A stretch of 51,965 nt of DNA from Candidatus Blautia excrementipullorum (GTDB lineage: Bacteria; Bacillota; Clostridia; Lachnospirales; Lachnospiraceae). This document shows positions 44,101 to 51,615 of this stretch, one piece after another. The stretch spans positions 1-51,965 of the forward strand of contig DWYN01000051.1 in the NCBI GenBank assembly GCA_019118645.1, in the 5' to 3' direction. How positions within the stretch are numbered: the first letter of the stretch is position 1; each line of letters starts with the position of its first letter. Under the pieces are notes generated by a model. The model was not told where the DNA came from, did not search any database, and was given only the letters and a program-made list of their open reading frames with translations. Both the position numbers and the translations under genes were made by a program.

Positions 44101-44369
44101 TCTCCGGAAACAATAAAACGCGGAGCATCCCTGCAGAACCGCCGGGACTCATCCAGAACGTATTCCTCCTTCAGACGGTAAAGGCCGTCCTCCGCCGGCG
44201 CAAGTTTTTCTGTAAGCTCCTCTCTCCACGCCGGATGCGTAAAATCGCCGGTCCCCACAATGGAAATTCCTTTTTTTCTCGCCCACAAATCCAGATGTTC
44301 CGGCGTTCCCTCCCTGCTTGTTGCCCGTGAGTACCGTGAATGGATATGCAGATCCGCTATATATTTCAT
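41121..44369 (-). CDS. EndoQ-type PHP nuclease fused to a UvrD-type helicase
   Basis: The 1082-residue product joins two enzymes. Residues 1 to about 420 match the EndoQ family (PHP fold): DLHIHSRYSR at 6-15, GTGDFTHP at 39-46, PAHIWTPHFSLFG at 159-171, SNSDAHSPSKLGRE at 217-230, and a zinc finger with CHIC (274-277) and CPVC (290-293). Residues about 490-1060 are an SF1A helicase: AGPGTGKTKTL at 509-519, VDEFQDISPLQ, GDPDQSIYGFRGAD, LHGSKGLEFPAVI and FYVGMTRAKEEL. The linker (about 430-490) is polar. QMSFF at 419-423 and QMSLF at 1074-1078 resemble beta-clamp binding motifs. EndoQ enzymes cut 5' of deaminated bases; the fusion would allow nicking and unwinding. ATG 44369 follows CAGGTGATAAA. 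Confidence 0.88.
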   Translation of the reverse strand: MKYIADLHIHSRYSRATSREGTPEHLDLWARKKGISIVGTGDFTHPAWREELTEKLAPAEDGLYRLKEEYVLDESRRFCRDAPRFIVSGEISSIYKKNGKTRKVHNVILLPGLEEAERLSKKLETIGNIHSDGRPILGLDCRELLEIMLDICPEGILIPAHIWTPHFSLFGAFSGFDTAEECFEDLTPYIHAVETGLSSDPPMNWRWSALDRFHLISNSDAHSPSKLGREANLFDIDLSYEGVSKAVQQGEGLEGTIEFFPEEGKYHYDGHRKCHICLSPAQAEQYQGKCPVCGRKLTIGVDHRIVQLADRPEGIRGKNGRPFESLVPLPEVIAASVGKSASSKKVQEQYEAMLDRLGSEFEILRKVPEEDIRRAFGYMTAEGIRRLRAGEVKRNPGFDGEYGTIRLFDPDEIANPWGQMSFFQEMGIAEDTVTGKGCPEETLQNKAEKNRAESAGAENSVKENRQSQDRIRKEAGEDGGNAENTVQEELNEKQRQAAEAFDRAVAVIAGPGTGKTKTLTARIRYLLETRKVKASEITAVTFTNLAAKEMKERLAAVLGGGRNISRLHIGTFHAICMEILEKTGRTVYIAQEADKREWAEAVCREYGLSVSSGKFLQAVSVWKTGDGDTECEIPDEALKAYRQLMRGSGRYDFDDLLLETLSLFENEEPLPEELKKRFRYVLVDEFQDISPLQYRLVAAWNRNGRELFAIGDPDQSIYGFRGADAGCFSRMKGDFPDMKVITLTENYRSTGKVLQEALSVICHNGGYQRTLHSHLGEGIPVRIVEASSKMGEAVFAAKEITRLIGGIDMLDVEGQTREREGGKTRSFRDIAVLYRTHYQARLLEKTLSQEGIPYVVNGREDFLETPLVRGTIRFFLSLIHPEDEACRAEALKMLWGSLDPEIARGIYMQEAEKFGPKWEKTAPKKLLDEWAGDLNQAEDENLKNLIGMAVLYKKMPEFLEELLLGEEGDLKRCNGRTLSADAVQLMTLHGSKGLEFPAVILYGAGKGELPLENGKYPSDMEEERRLFYVGMTRAKEELIITYTKDPSPFLAELDEKSVKRERAGREKNAETGVQMSLFDFLS

Positions 44370-44455
44370 TTTATCACCTGTTTTTTTATTTTTTTCATCT
44401 GTTTCAAAAAACAGAAATTCAAAGCCATCTCAGCAGCACAGACCGAATTTCCTTT

Positions 44456-44464
44456 ATTATATCA
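44456..44464 (-). promoter_or_regulatory. Extended -10 promoter of the EndoQ-UvrD gene
   Basis: TGATATAAT on the minus strand is a perfect extended -10 (44464-44456). The -35 is weak (TTGTGA at 15 bases). It overlaps the region holding the opposing promoter of the small Lys/Ser/Asn-rich gene. Confidence 0.5.
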
Positions 44465-44486
44465 TAATTCAAAATTTCACAAAAGA

Positions 44487-44516
44487 TGAATAAAGCCGCT
44501 CCTTTTTGGAATAATA
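44487..44516 (+). promoter_or_regulatory. Candidate sigma-G/F promoter of the small Lys/Ser/Asn-rich gene
   Basis: TGAATA (44487-44492) matches the forespore -35 pattern and AATAATA (44510-44516) lies 17 bases on, matching CATACTA at five of seven positions. No sigma-A promoter is evident. Confidence 0.35.
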
Positions 44517-44600
44517 GAAAGCGTAATGAACAACTTGCTGAAGCGTCCCAATGACAAACAGATTCTTCAGCAGATAAATTACACTAGGAGGAATATTCAA

Positions 44601-44807
44601 ATGGCAAAAAATTATGAAACTGACGTAAAAACTGTCAATCACAGCGCGGACAAAGCTTCCGAAAAAAACGCAATGGATTCTCAGAACTGCGGCAAAAACA
44701 GCTCTAAAAACAGTTCTAAGAACAGCTACAATTCCAAAAACAGCTCCAAGAGCAAAGCTTCCGGCTCTTACAATCAGGAGCAGGACAGTCCTTCTGACAG
44801 ATACTAA
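44601..44807 (+). CDS. Small Lys/Ser/Asn-rich protein, possible spore protein
   Basis: The 68-residue product has a polar N-terminal half and a low-complexity C-terminal half built of KNSS-like units (KNSSKNSSKNSYNSKNSSKS). AGGAGG nine bases before ATG 44601 fixes the start. It has one Cys and no membrane segment. I do not recognise the family. Composition, size and the forespore-like promoter upstream suggest a spore core or coat-associated protein, but this is inference. It stands alone between two divergent/following units with its own terminator. Confidence 0.75.
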   Translation: MAKNYETDVKTVNHSADKASEKNAMDSQNCGKNSSKNSSKNSYNSKNSSKSKASGSYNQEQDSPSDRY

Positions 44808-44849
44808 AGCCAGACCAAAACAAAGCTTCTCCCTTCTTCTTATATGATA

Positions 44850-44893
44850 AAACAGACAGGCTCCGCTTATGCGGGGTCTTTCTGTCTTTTTTC
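44850..44893 (+). terminator. Terminator of the small Lys/Ser/Asn-rich gene
   Basis: AGGCTCCGC pairs with GCGGGGTCT (with wobbles) around a TTAT loop, extended by ACAGA/TCTGT, and followed by six T. Confidence 0.85.
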
Positions 44894-44968
44894 CGGTTCG
44901 CATAAAAAATACCGTGTATCCACTCTGCCGGACATACATATGATAAAGAAAAAAGGATGATTTTTCGT

Positions 44969-45280
44969 ATGTTTCCCATAGAAACAATTTCCGCAAAAAT
45001 GCTGGATTATTATGTCGGGCGTTCCGATACCATGATCATAGATGTCCGTGACAAAACCGCCTATCAAAAAAGCCATATCCGCGGCGCTGTCAGCTTCCCC
45101 TACGCTTCTTTAAGCGGAGAAGAGACTTTTCCCACGGACAAAACTCTGATTTTTTACTGCGACAGAGGCGGAGCCAGTATGGCGGCCGCCAGACTGTTTG
45201 TCCGCAGGGGCTACCGTACACGGTCGGTCATCGGCGGTTTTGAGGCATATCGGGGAAGAAATCTTGTAATTTCCTCATAA
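44969..45280 (+). CDS. Rhodanese-like domain protein
   Basis: The 103-residue product is a single rhodanese domain with IIDVRDKTAYQKSHIRGA and the active-site Cys loop CDRGGASM. It can carry a persulfide; the physiological partner is not known. The start at ATG 44969 is preferred since the earlier ATG at 44957 overlaps the AAAGGA ribosome binding site. It lies upstream of the phosphodiesterase with a gap of 68 bases. Confidence 0.85.
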   Translation: MFPIETISAKMLDYYVGRSDTMIIDVRDKTAYQKSHIRGAVSFPYASLSGEETFPTDKTLIFYCDRGGASMAAARLFVRRGYRTRSVIGGFEAYRGRNLVISS

Positions 45281-45348
45281 CCGTGTTAATGTAAAAGGGA
45301 TTCTTTATCATGAAATTCTGCGCTTAGCCGGCGCAAAGGAGGAAACCG

Positions 45349-45894
45349 ATGAAATACATGTTTGCATCAGATATCCATGGGTCCGCATATTACTGCCGCA
45401 AAATGCTGGATGCATACAAAGAGGAGCAGGCAGACCGCCTGGTGCTGCTGGGCGATCTGCTTTACCACGGACCGCGGAATGATCTCCCAAAAGAATATGC
45501 CCCCAAAGAAGTCATTTCCCTGCTGAACGGTCTGAAATCTGAAATCTACGCAGTCAGAGGCAACTGCGAGGCCGAGGTGGACCAGATGGTGCTTGATTTT
45601 CCTGTCATGGCAGATTACTGCATCCTTGTCATTGACGGACGCACCTTTTACGCCACCCACGGACACATATATAATCAGGACAACCTGCCGCCTGTCAAAA
45701 AAGGAGATATCCTGATTCACGGCCATACTCACGTACTGAAAGCTGAGCAGAAAGAGGACTGCATTCTCTTGAATCCCGGTTCTGTTTCTATTCCTAAGGA
45801 AGGCAACCCGCCTACCTATGCAGTACTGGCAGACAGCGTGTTCACTATAAAAGACTTCAGCGGAAATACAGTCCGGGAAATGAGGCTGCCATGA
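45349..45894 (+). CDS. yfcE: YfcE-family metallophosphodiesterase
   Basis: The 181-residue product has the calcineurin-like phosphoesterase motifs: SDIHGS near 7-12, LGDLLYHGPRND near 34-45, RGNCEAE, ATHGH and HGHTHVL. These give a two-metal site; YfcE hydrolyses phosphodiesters in vitro, with unknown natural substrate. AAAGGAGG precedes ATG 45349. Its stop overlaps the start of the methyltransferase gene (ATGA). Confidence 0.92.
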   Translation: MKYMFASDIHGSAYYCRKMLDAYKEEQADRLVLLGDLLYHGPRNDLPKEYAPKEVISLLNGLKSEIYAVRGNCEAEVDQMVLDFPVMADYCILVIDGRTFYATHGHIYNQDNLPPVKKGDILIHGHTHVLKAEQKEDCILLNPGSVSIPKEGNPPTYAVLADSVFTIKDFSGNTVREMRLP

Positions 45895-47036
45895 CTCCAA
45901 TGGAATTAATTGCTCCCTGCCATTTCGGTATGGAAGCAGTGCTGAAACGCGAAATTCTTGATTTGGGTTATGAGATCAGCAAGGTTGAGGACGGCAAAGT
46001 AACTTTTCTTTCTGACCCGGACGGCATCGCTCTTTCCAATGTTTTTCTTCGCACTCCGGAACGCATTCTCCTGAAAACCGGTGAATTTAAAGCCGTTACT
46101 TTTGACGAGCTTTTTGAAAAAACAAAGGCTCTTCCCTGGGAAAACTATATTCCAAAAGACGGAAAATTCTGGGTGGCAAAAGCCAATTCGGTAAAAAGTG
46201 CCCTGTTCAGCCCGTCGGACATCCAGTCTATTATGAAAAAAGCCATTGTAGAGCGTCTGAAAAGCGTTTATGGAATTTCCTGGTTTCCGGAGGACGGAGC
46301 CAGCTTCCCTATCCGGGTGGCTTTTATGAAGGATGTGGCTACCATAGGAATCGACACCTCCGGCGTCTCCCTCCACAAAAGAGGCTACCGGCAGATGACT
46401 GTAAAAGCGCCTATCACCGAAACCCTCGCCTCCGCCCTGATCATGCTGACTCCCTGGAATAAAGACCGGATACTGGTGGATCCTTTCTGCGGAAGCGGGA
46501 CTTTTCCTATTGAGGCGGCCATGATCGCTGCGGATATGGCTCCCGGCATGAACCGTTCTTTTCTTGCGGAGGACTGGAAGCATCTCGTCCCGCGGAAATG
46601 CTGGTACGATGCCGCTGAAGAAGCAAACGACAGAATAAGCCTGAACATTGAGACCGATATCCAGGGTTATGACATTGATCCCGAGGCTCTGAAAGCCGCA
46701 AGATTCAACGCCAGAGCCGCCGGGGTGGACAAACTGATCCATTTTCAGCAGAGAGCAGTGAAAGAGCTTCATCACCCGAAGCCATACGGCTTTCTGATCA
46801 CCAACCCGCCCTACGGAGAAAGGCTGGAAGAAAAAGCCTCCCTGCCGCAGCTTTACCGGGAAATCGGCGAAAGTTTCCGAAGGCTGGACAAGTGGTCCAT
46901 GTACCTGATCACATCCTACGACCGTGCAGAAAACGACATTGGACGAAAAGCAGATAAAAACCGAAAAATATACAACGGAATGTTAAAAACTTACTATTAC
47001 CAATTTCTGGGGCCCAAGCCTCCAAGGAGGAAATGA
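45891..47036 (+). CDS. THUMP-domain RlmL-type rRNA methyltransferase
   Basis: The 381-residue product has an N-terminal ferredoxin-like/THUMP RNA-binding region (about 1-160) and a class I SAM methyltransferase domain with VDPFCGSGTFPIEAA near 200 and the N6/N2 catalytic motif TNPPYGERLE near 302. It resembles the N-terminal half of RlmL and Bacillus YpsC, which act on 23S rRNA guanine (m2G2445). It is the second gene of a tight four-gene plus-strand unit. Confidence 0.92.
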   Translation: MTPMELIAPCHFGMEAVLKREILDLGYEISKVEDGKVTFLSDPDGIALSNVFLRTPERILLKTGEFKAVTFDELFEKTKALPWENYIPKDGKFWVAKANSVKSALFSPSDIQSIMKKAIVERLKSVYGISWFPEDGASFPIRVAFMKDVATIGIDTSGVSLHKRGYRQMTVKAPITETLASALIMLTPWNKDRILVDPFCGSGTFPIEAAMIAADMAPGMNRSFLAEDWKHLVPRKCWYDAAEEANDRISLNIETDIQGYDIDPEALKAARFNARAAGVDKLIHFQQRAVKELHHPKPYGFLITNPPYGERLEEKASLPQLYREIGESFRRLDKWSMYLITSYDRAENDIGRKADKNRKIYNGMLKTYYYQFLGPKPPRRK

Positions 47037-47042
47037 TAAATT

Positions 47043-47627
47043 ATGAAAAAAGTAATTTTTGCCACCGGCAATGAAGGAAAAATGAAAGAAATACGGGAAA
47101 TCCTGGGAGATCTGGATATTGAGCTGCTTTCTCTAAAAGACGCAGGCATTCATGCCGATATTGTGGAAGACGGAAAAACCTTTGAGGAAAATGCACAGAT
47201 TAAAGCCAGGGCTGTCTGCAGTCTCACCGGAGAGATTGTTCTGGCCGATGACTCCGGGCTGGAAATTGATTACCTGAATAAAGAACCGGGAATTTATTCT
47301 GCCCGCTATATGGGCGAGGACACTTCCTACCGGATCAAAAATGCCAATCTCATCGAAAGGCTGAACGGCGTTCCCGACGAGAAGCGAACCGCCCGATTTG
47401 TCTGCGCAATTGCAGCCGCTTTCCCTGACGGAACCATGAAAACCGTCCGGGCCACTATGGAGGGACGCATCGGTTATGAAGAAAAAGGCGAAAACGGCTT
47501 CGGATATGATCCCATCTTCTATCTTCCGGAATACGGCTGCACCTCCGCAGAACTGTCTATGGAAGAAAAGAATAAAATCAGCCACCGAGGGAAGGCTCTT
47601 AAGGCTATCAAGGACGAGCTGAGATGA
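47043..47627 (+). CDS. rdgB: XTP/dITP diphosphatase (RdgB/HAM1)
   Basis: The 194-residue product has the HAM1 signature FATGNEGKMKEI near 5-16, ADDSGLEIDYL near 67-77 and GFGYDPIFYLPEYG near 149-162. It hydrolyses dITP, dXTP and ITP and so keeps deaminated purines out of DNA. AAGGAGGAAATGATAAATT precedes ATG 47043. It overlaps the following phosphodiesterase by four bases (ATGA). Confidence 0.96.
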   Translation: MKKVIFATGNEGKMKEIREILGDLDIELLSLKDAGIHADIVEDGKTFEENAQIKARAVCSLTGEIVLADDSGLEIDYLNKEPGIYSARYMGEDTSYRIKNANLIERLNGVPDEKRTARFVCAIAAAFPDGTMKTVRATMEGRIGYEEKGENGFGYDPIFYLPEYGCTSAELSMEEKNKISHRGKALKAIKDELR

Positions 47628-48103
47628 AAATTCTTGTAGTAAGCGATACCCATGGCCGCGACAACGGTCTTGAAAAGGCCGTGGAAAGGGAACGTCCCTT
47701 TGACATGCTGATACACTGCGGAGATGTTGAGGGCAGGGAGGACTACATAGAGGCACTGGCAGAGTGTCCCTGCTGTATTGTTTCAGGCAATAATGATTTC
47801 TTCTCCGACCTTCCAAGAGAAGATGTTGTTTCCATTGCCGGGCATAACTTCCTGGTCACCCACGGACATTACTACGGCGTGTCCATGGAACTGGCCGGAA
47901 TCGAAGATGAAGCCCGTTCCCGTAATCTGGACGGCGTATTTTTCGGCCATACCCACCGTCCTGTTCTTAAAATGAAAAAAGGCTTCCTTCTCCTGAATCC
48001 CGGGAGCCTTTCATACCCCAGACAGCAGGGCCGCAAGCCCAGCTATGCTGTTCTTTGGACAGACAGGCAAAACAGGATCACAGGGGAGATCCGGTATCTG
48101 TAA
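47624..48103 (+). CDS. MJ0936/YfcE-type metallophosphoesterase
   Basis: The 159-residue product has the phosphoesterase motifs SDTHGRD near 7-13, HCGDVEG, SGNNDFF, VTHGHYYG and FGHTHRP. It is shorter than and distinct from the phosphodiesterase encoded 2 kb upstream. In many Firmicutes rdgB is followed by such a gene (YsnB-like). Substrate unknown. It ends the plus-strand operon. Confidence 0.92.
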   Translation: MKILVVSDTHGRDNGLEKAVERERPFDMLIHCGDVEGREDYIEALAECPCCIVSGNNDFFSDLPREDVVSIAGHNFLVTHGHYYGVSMELAGIEDEARSRNLDGVFFGHTHRPVLKMKKGFLLLNPGSLSYPRQQGRKPSYAVLWTDRQNRITGEIRYL

Positions 48104-48118
48104 AAAGAAAATAATCCT

Positions 48119-48156
48119 GTGCAAATCCCTTGCGGTCCACCGCAGGGGATTTGTAC
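48119..48156. repeat. Long imperfect hairpin between convergent genes
   Basis: Two arms of 18 bases (48119-48136, 48139-48156) pair along their whole length, with two wobbles. It separates the convergent phosphoesterase and kinase remnants. There is no clear T-run on either side, so terminator function is uncertain. Confidence 0.8.
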
Positions 48157-48174
48157 ATCTGACTTGTTTCTATA

Positions 48175-49125
48175 TTATACTTCTGTTTTTTCTGCGGGAA
48201 ACCACAGAATCATTTCATATATATTCCCGCCTGTCTTTACCTCTGCCCGTCCTTTCATCTTTTCCATCATAGCGCTGATATTTTTCACGCCCAAACCTGT
48301 TCCACTGACACAGGAATCCGTCACAGCAATTCCATTTTTCACACAAACGCCTACCTGTCCCGGGGTATAAAGGAGACAGATCTCCACCCGGATCCGCACA
48401 GGTTTCCACACCATTTCTTCCGTATCGGTCAAGAATCCTTCACATTCCAGAAGAGCGCAGAGCTCTGACAGATAATCGCCCAGTACGCTGCTTATATCTT
48501 CCGCCGGCTCCGGTTCCATCTCACTGCTGGCGTTCACGAGAAAGTATTCAAACATCTGATCCGATAAAGAGCGTATCTGAACCACCTTATCCAGTGCCTT
48601 ATCAATATACCCGCCGCCGTTCTTTTCCTGTCTTTTCAGAATTTCCAGGTAGGCCATCAGTCCCGTCAGCGGCGTCCTGAGATCATGGGACATCCCCAGT
48701 ACAAGCTTTTCCTGAGCCAGCCGCATTTCCTTCTCTTTTTCTTCTTTCTGGATCAAAGTACAGCGCATAATATCCAGCCCTGCGGCAAGCTGAGCCAGTT
48801 CGTCTTTTCCCCGCAGAGATACCTGGCGGTCAAGATTCCCCTGGCTTATGGTTTCTACCTGCTTTTCCAACTCCTGGATGTACCGGACGTCTTCTTTCAG
48901 ACCCGAGACAAAAATGCCAAGGCAAACAACAAATCCCAGAAGCACAGAGCCCAGCAAAAGAATATCATAATATTTCTCCGCAAATCCTTCATCCAGGTAT
49001 ACCTGCGCTGTCCCGTCGGAAAACGTTACTGTATACAGATTTTTCCATTTCCGTTCATATAAATTTCCGGCTCCCCGCCTTACCTCTCCGTCATAGGAAA
49101 GATCGAACAGAAGATAACATGCTTT
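48175..49125 (-). pseudogene. Histidine kinase remnant lacking start and N-box
   Basis: The frame carries part of a sensor domain, one membrane segment (LLLGSVLLGFVVCLGIFV), a HAMP-like region, an intact H-box GMSHDLRTPLTGLM and a G-box SGTGLGVKNI. Two defects are visible. No ATG/GTG with ribosome binding site occurs before the stop at 49128-49126, so the N-terminus is lost. Between RIRVE and ICLLYTPGQ (near 48385) the N-box helix expected in this family (an NLFSN-type motif) is absent, an in-frame deletion of about 25 residues. No response regulator is adjacent. It probably cannot bind ATP and is most likely a pseudogene. Confidence 0.7.
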
Positions 49126-49147
49126 TTATGTAATCTTCCTGTATTTT

Positions 49148-49885
49148 TCATTTTCGGAATCTTCCTGTCGTTATCTGGTTTTGCCGATTTTTCCGGCGGA
49201 ATATCTTCCACAGTGCAAGGAGCCCTATTGCTGAAAATCCAACGATAGACGGCAATGCAGCAGTCAGTCCCACTGAGCTTCTGCTGCCTGTAATCATCCA
49301 GTTCTGGCTGTGCAGTGTATATGTACACAGCGCCGGAAAATTCTGCTCTACATCAATATGAAGAATCTGGCTTTCTCCTGACAGAATATTATACAGAGCG
49401 TGTATCACCGCCGAAGACCAGATACTTCCGGTTTCCAGTGTTACCAGTCCAAGAGCTGTTCCCGCTATAAAAACGGAAATACAGATCGTTATAATTTCCC
49501 GTCCGCTGTTCATATCCGCATTTACGAGATGCAGCAGCATAAACAGTAACGCAGAAACAGACAGGGCTATTTTTGTCCCTAAGGTCTTTTTCAGACTTCC
49601 CAGTATCATTCCGCGAAAAATAATTTCCTCGGTCACTGCCGCGCGCAATCCCATCGAAAGCAGAGACACACATACCGCATAGGCGGCTTCTGATGCAGGA
49701 AGCCGCTCCACACGTAATTCTCCCTCAACAAAGAACAAATAAAACAGACTGACCGACACTGGCATCACGATTGCAGCGGCGCACCACAGCTTCCCGCACA
49801 CTGGTTTTCCTATATAAAATTTCTGCGCAGGGGTTTTCAAAACATAAACTGTATACAGCCGGACCAGAAAGACCACACTAAACAC
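49148..49885 (-). CDS. CPBP-family membrane protease, start unclear
   Basis: The frame encodes about 245 residues with several membrane segments and the CPBP (Rce1-like) motifs EEIIFRG near 87-93, a second-motif His in FMLLHLVNA and a third in VIHALYN. Such proteins are intramembrane proteases, often linked to bacteriocin self-immunity or signalling. The frame is open about 20 codons further but without ATG or ribosome binding site before an in-frame TGA; the GTG at 49885 also lacks one. The gene may have lost its 5' end. It neighbours a kinase remnant in a decaying region. Confidence 0.65.
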   Translation of the reverse strand: MFSVVFLVRLYTVYVLKTPAQKFYIGKPVCGKLWCAAAIVMPVSVSLFYLFFVEGELRVERLPASEAAYAVCVSLLSMGLRAAVTEEIIFRGMILGSLKKTLGTKIALSVSALLFMLLHLVNADMNSGREIITICISVFIAGTALGLVTLETGSIWSSAVIHALYNILSGESQILHIDVEQNFPALCTYTLHSQNWMITGSRSSVGLTAALPSIVGFSAIGLLALWKIFRRKNRQNQITTGRFRK

Positions 49886-50160
49886 AGATATAAAAACAGA
49901 AAATATTTCCGCTGCGATTGCGGACTGATTCGGCTCTCCATTTTCTCTTAACGTTCACTTTTCTTATAAGATCAGCCTATATTTTACACAGATTTAACCG
50001 GAAGCAGATAGTCGTTTCATGTTGCCTGCTATATAATCCAAAATGGGAAATTGTATTTTAACAGCAGAAACAGTGCACACACTTTTGCTCTTTCAAGGCC
50101 GCTTCCTTTTTGCGCTTTTGAAACGGGACAAATGGTATAGTAAATAGGAGTGTAATAATT

Positions 50161-50703
50161 ATGAAACAAATTATTGTTTATGGTAGTCAGTATGGAAGTA
50201 CACATCGATATGCGGAAAAGCTGTCCGAACAAACCGGTATTCCCGCAGTCGGCTACAAAGACGCACCAAGTCTTTCCGACATGAAGACCATTATCTATCT
50301 GGGCAGCCTGTATGCCGGCGGCGTTCTGGGTCTTGCGAAAACCCTGCGGAACTTTTCTCTTCAGGATGGACAAAAACTGCTCCTCGTTACCGTAGGGCTG
50401 GCCGACCCCAACGAGCCGGAAAATCAGCACAATATCTGCACTTCTCTACAAAAACAGCTTCCTGCAGGGCTGTTTGGCCGGGCAAAGATTTTTCATCTTC
50501 GGGGCGGGATCGATTATCAAAAGCTCTCTTTCGGGCACCGAACAATGATGAAACTGCTATACCAATCCCTGCGAAAAACGCCGATTGAAAAACAAACGGC
50601 GGAAAACCGGGCGCTCATAGAAACCTATGGCAGGAAGGTGGATTTCACAGACTTCCGTGCGTTGGAACCGATTGTTCGGGAAATACAGGAGGAAACAATA
50701 TGA
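50161..50703 (+). CDS. Flavodoxin-domain protein
   Basis: The 180-residue product starts with the FMN phosphate loop VYGSQYGSTHRYAE and has LGSLYAGGVLGLAKTL, typical of flavodoxin-domain proteins of the HemG-like group. It probably binds FMN and transfers electrons; the partner is not known. GGAGTG lies eight bases before ATG 50161. It overlaps the start of the next (broken) membrane protein gene by four bases. The gap 49886-50160 shows a TATAGT box but no well-spaced -35. Confidence 0.88.
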   Translation: MKQIIVYGSQYGSTHRYAEKLSEQTGIPAVGYKDAPSLSDMKTIIYLGSLYAGGVLGLAKTLRNFSLQDGQKLLLVTVGLADPNEPENQHNICTSLQKQLPAGLFGRAKIFHLRGGIDYQKLSFGHRTMMKLLYQSLRKTPIEKQTAENRALIETYGRKVDFTDFRALEPIVREIQEETI

Positions 50704-51070
50704 ACAGCTTTGCCAAAAATATCTTGAAAATTTTTCTGGTCGGACTTGTTGTCACCATCGTCCGCATCATCGGTCAACTTTCTATCCCGGCAGGTGAGCA
50801 GACAGTCCTGGAACCCAGCATTTTTGCACAAAACGGCACCATGCCGCTGGCTTTTACTGTCTAAGCGAAAATCGAATTCTGCAGGCGCTTATCCTTGGCG
50901 GCCTGCTGTTTGGCGTGGATCTGATCCTCTTCAACTTCTTTATGCCGCTGGTTTTTGACGCCGCTATCCCCGACCTGATCCTCCGCACCTTCATTGATAT
51001 CCTGGCAGTAACGGTAGGATGTTTGGCATTTTCAAATCAACGAAATGTAAATCCAGCAGAACAGGAGTAA
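50700..51070 (+). pseudogene. Frameshifted small membrane protein
   Basis: The N-terminal part (50700-50864, 54 residues) has one membrane segment and ends in MPLAFTV at a stop. A second frame (50858-51070) continues as a membrane protein with SENRILQALILGGLLFGVDL and FIDILAVTVGCLAF. The two together read like one four-helix protein with a frameshift and probable loss of one helix near 50860. The start overlaps the flavodoxin stop and the end provides the ribosome binding site for the next gene. Confidence 0.7.
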
Positions 51071-51075
51071 GGGCA

Positions 51076-51615
51076 ATGCAGAAAAAAAGAAGTATTCGAT
51101 TTGGAAAATGGCTGCTGACTCTGCTGGTTTGCCCCGGCGTTTGCCTGATTTCGGGATCTGTACTTGCTCTCACAAAGGATGCTCAGGATCTTTTAACTGT
51201 TCGGCTGCTAAGAACGCCGTTTTTGGCATTGATGGTTGTTGTTGCTTTTTCTTTTATCCCACTCCTGATGTATTGGATGAACTGCTCCGGCACCTCTTTC
51301 GTGCAGCGGGTTTATCTCGCACAAAACCAGCTGCGCTATTCCGGTTACAGCGGAAGCATGGAGGAACGGGTGGAATTTACCTTTACGCTGCTTCAGTTGG
51401 AGCGCTGTCGTGTCGGGAAAAGGGCTATCCACATCCGTGGGCAATTTATGAAAGAAACTAAAGACGTTTATGGAACCCATAAGAGGGGGCCTCTTACTAA
51501 AACATTATGGCTGCCCCGTACTTTCCAGGCAGAGCAGGAGCAAGTTTTGTTACTGTTTCTGCGCGATAAGGCATCACAGGTTCAGGAGCCCCTGATTGTC
51601 CGGAAAAAGCTCTGA
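51076..51615 (+). CDS. Membrane protein with two TM segments
   Basis: The 179-residue product has two membrane segments (about 12-31 and 46-66), then a cytoplasmic-type domain of about 110 residues with alternating hydrophobic strands (EFTFTLLQLERCRV and AIHIRGQFMKE), resembling a PH-like or YcxB-like fold. AGGAG lies before ATG 51076 within the end of the broken gene. I do not recognise the family with certainty. It probably belongs with the flavodoxin unit. Confidence 0.7.
   Translation: MQKKRSIRFGKWLLTLLVCPGVCLISGSVLALTKDAQDLLTVRLLRTPFLALMVVVAFSFIPLLMYWMNCSGTSFVQRVYLAQNQLRYSGYSGSMEERVEFTFTLLQLERCRVGKRAIHIRGQFMKETKDVYGTHKRGPLTKTLWLPRTFQAEQEQVLLLFLRDKASQVQEPLIVRKKL

Noticed and set aside
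50100-50150. MerR-type promoter (TTGCGC, 20-base spacer, TATAGT) before flavodoxin
   Set aside because: The -35 is poor, no dyad symmetry is present in the spacer and no regulator gene is adjacent.
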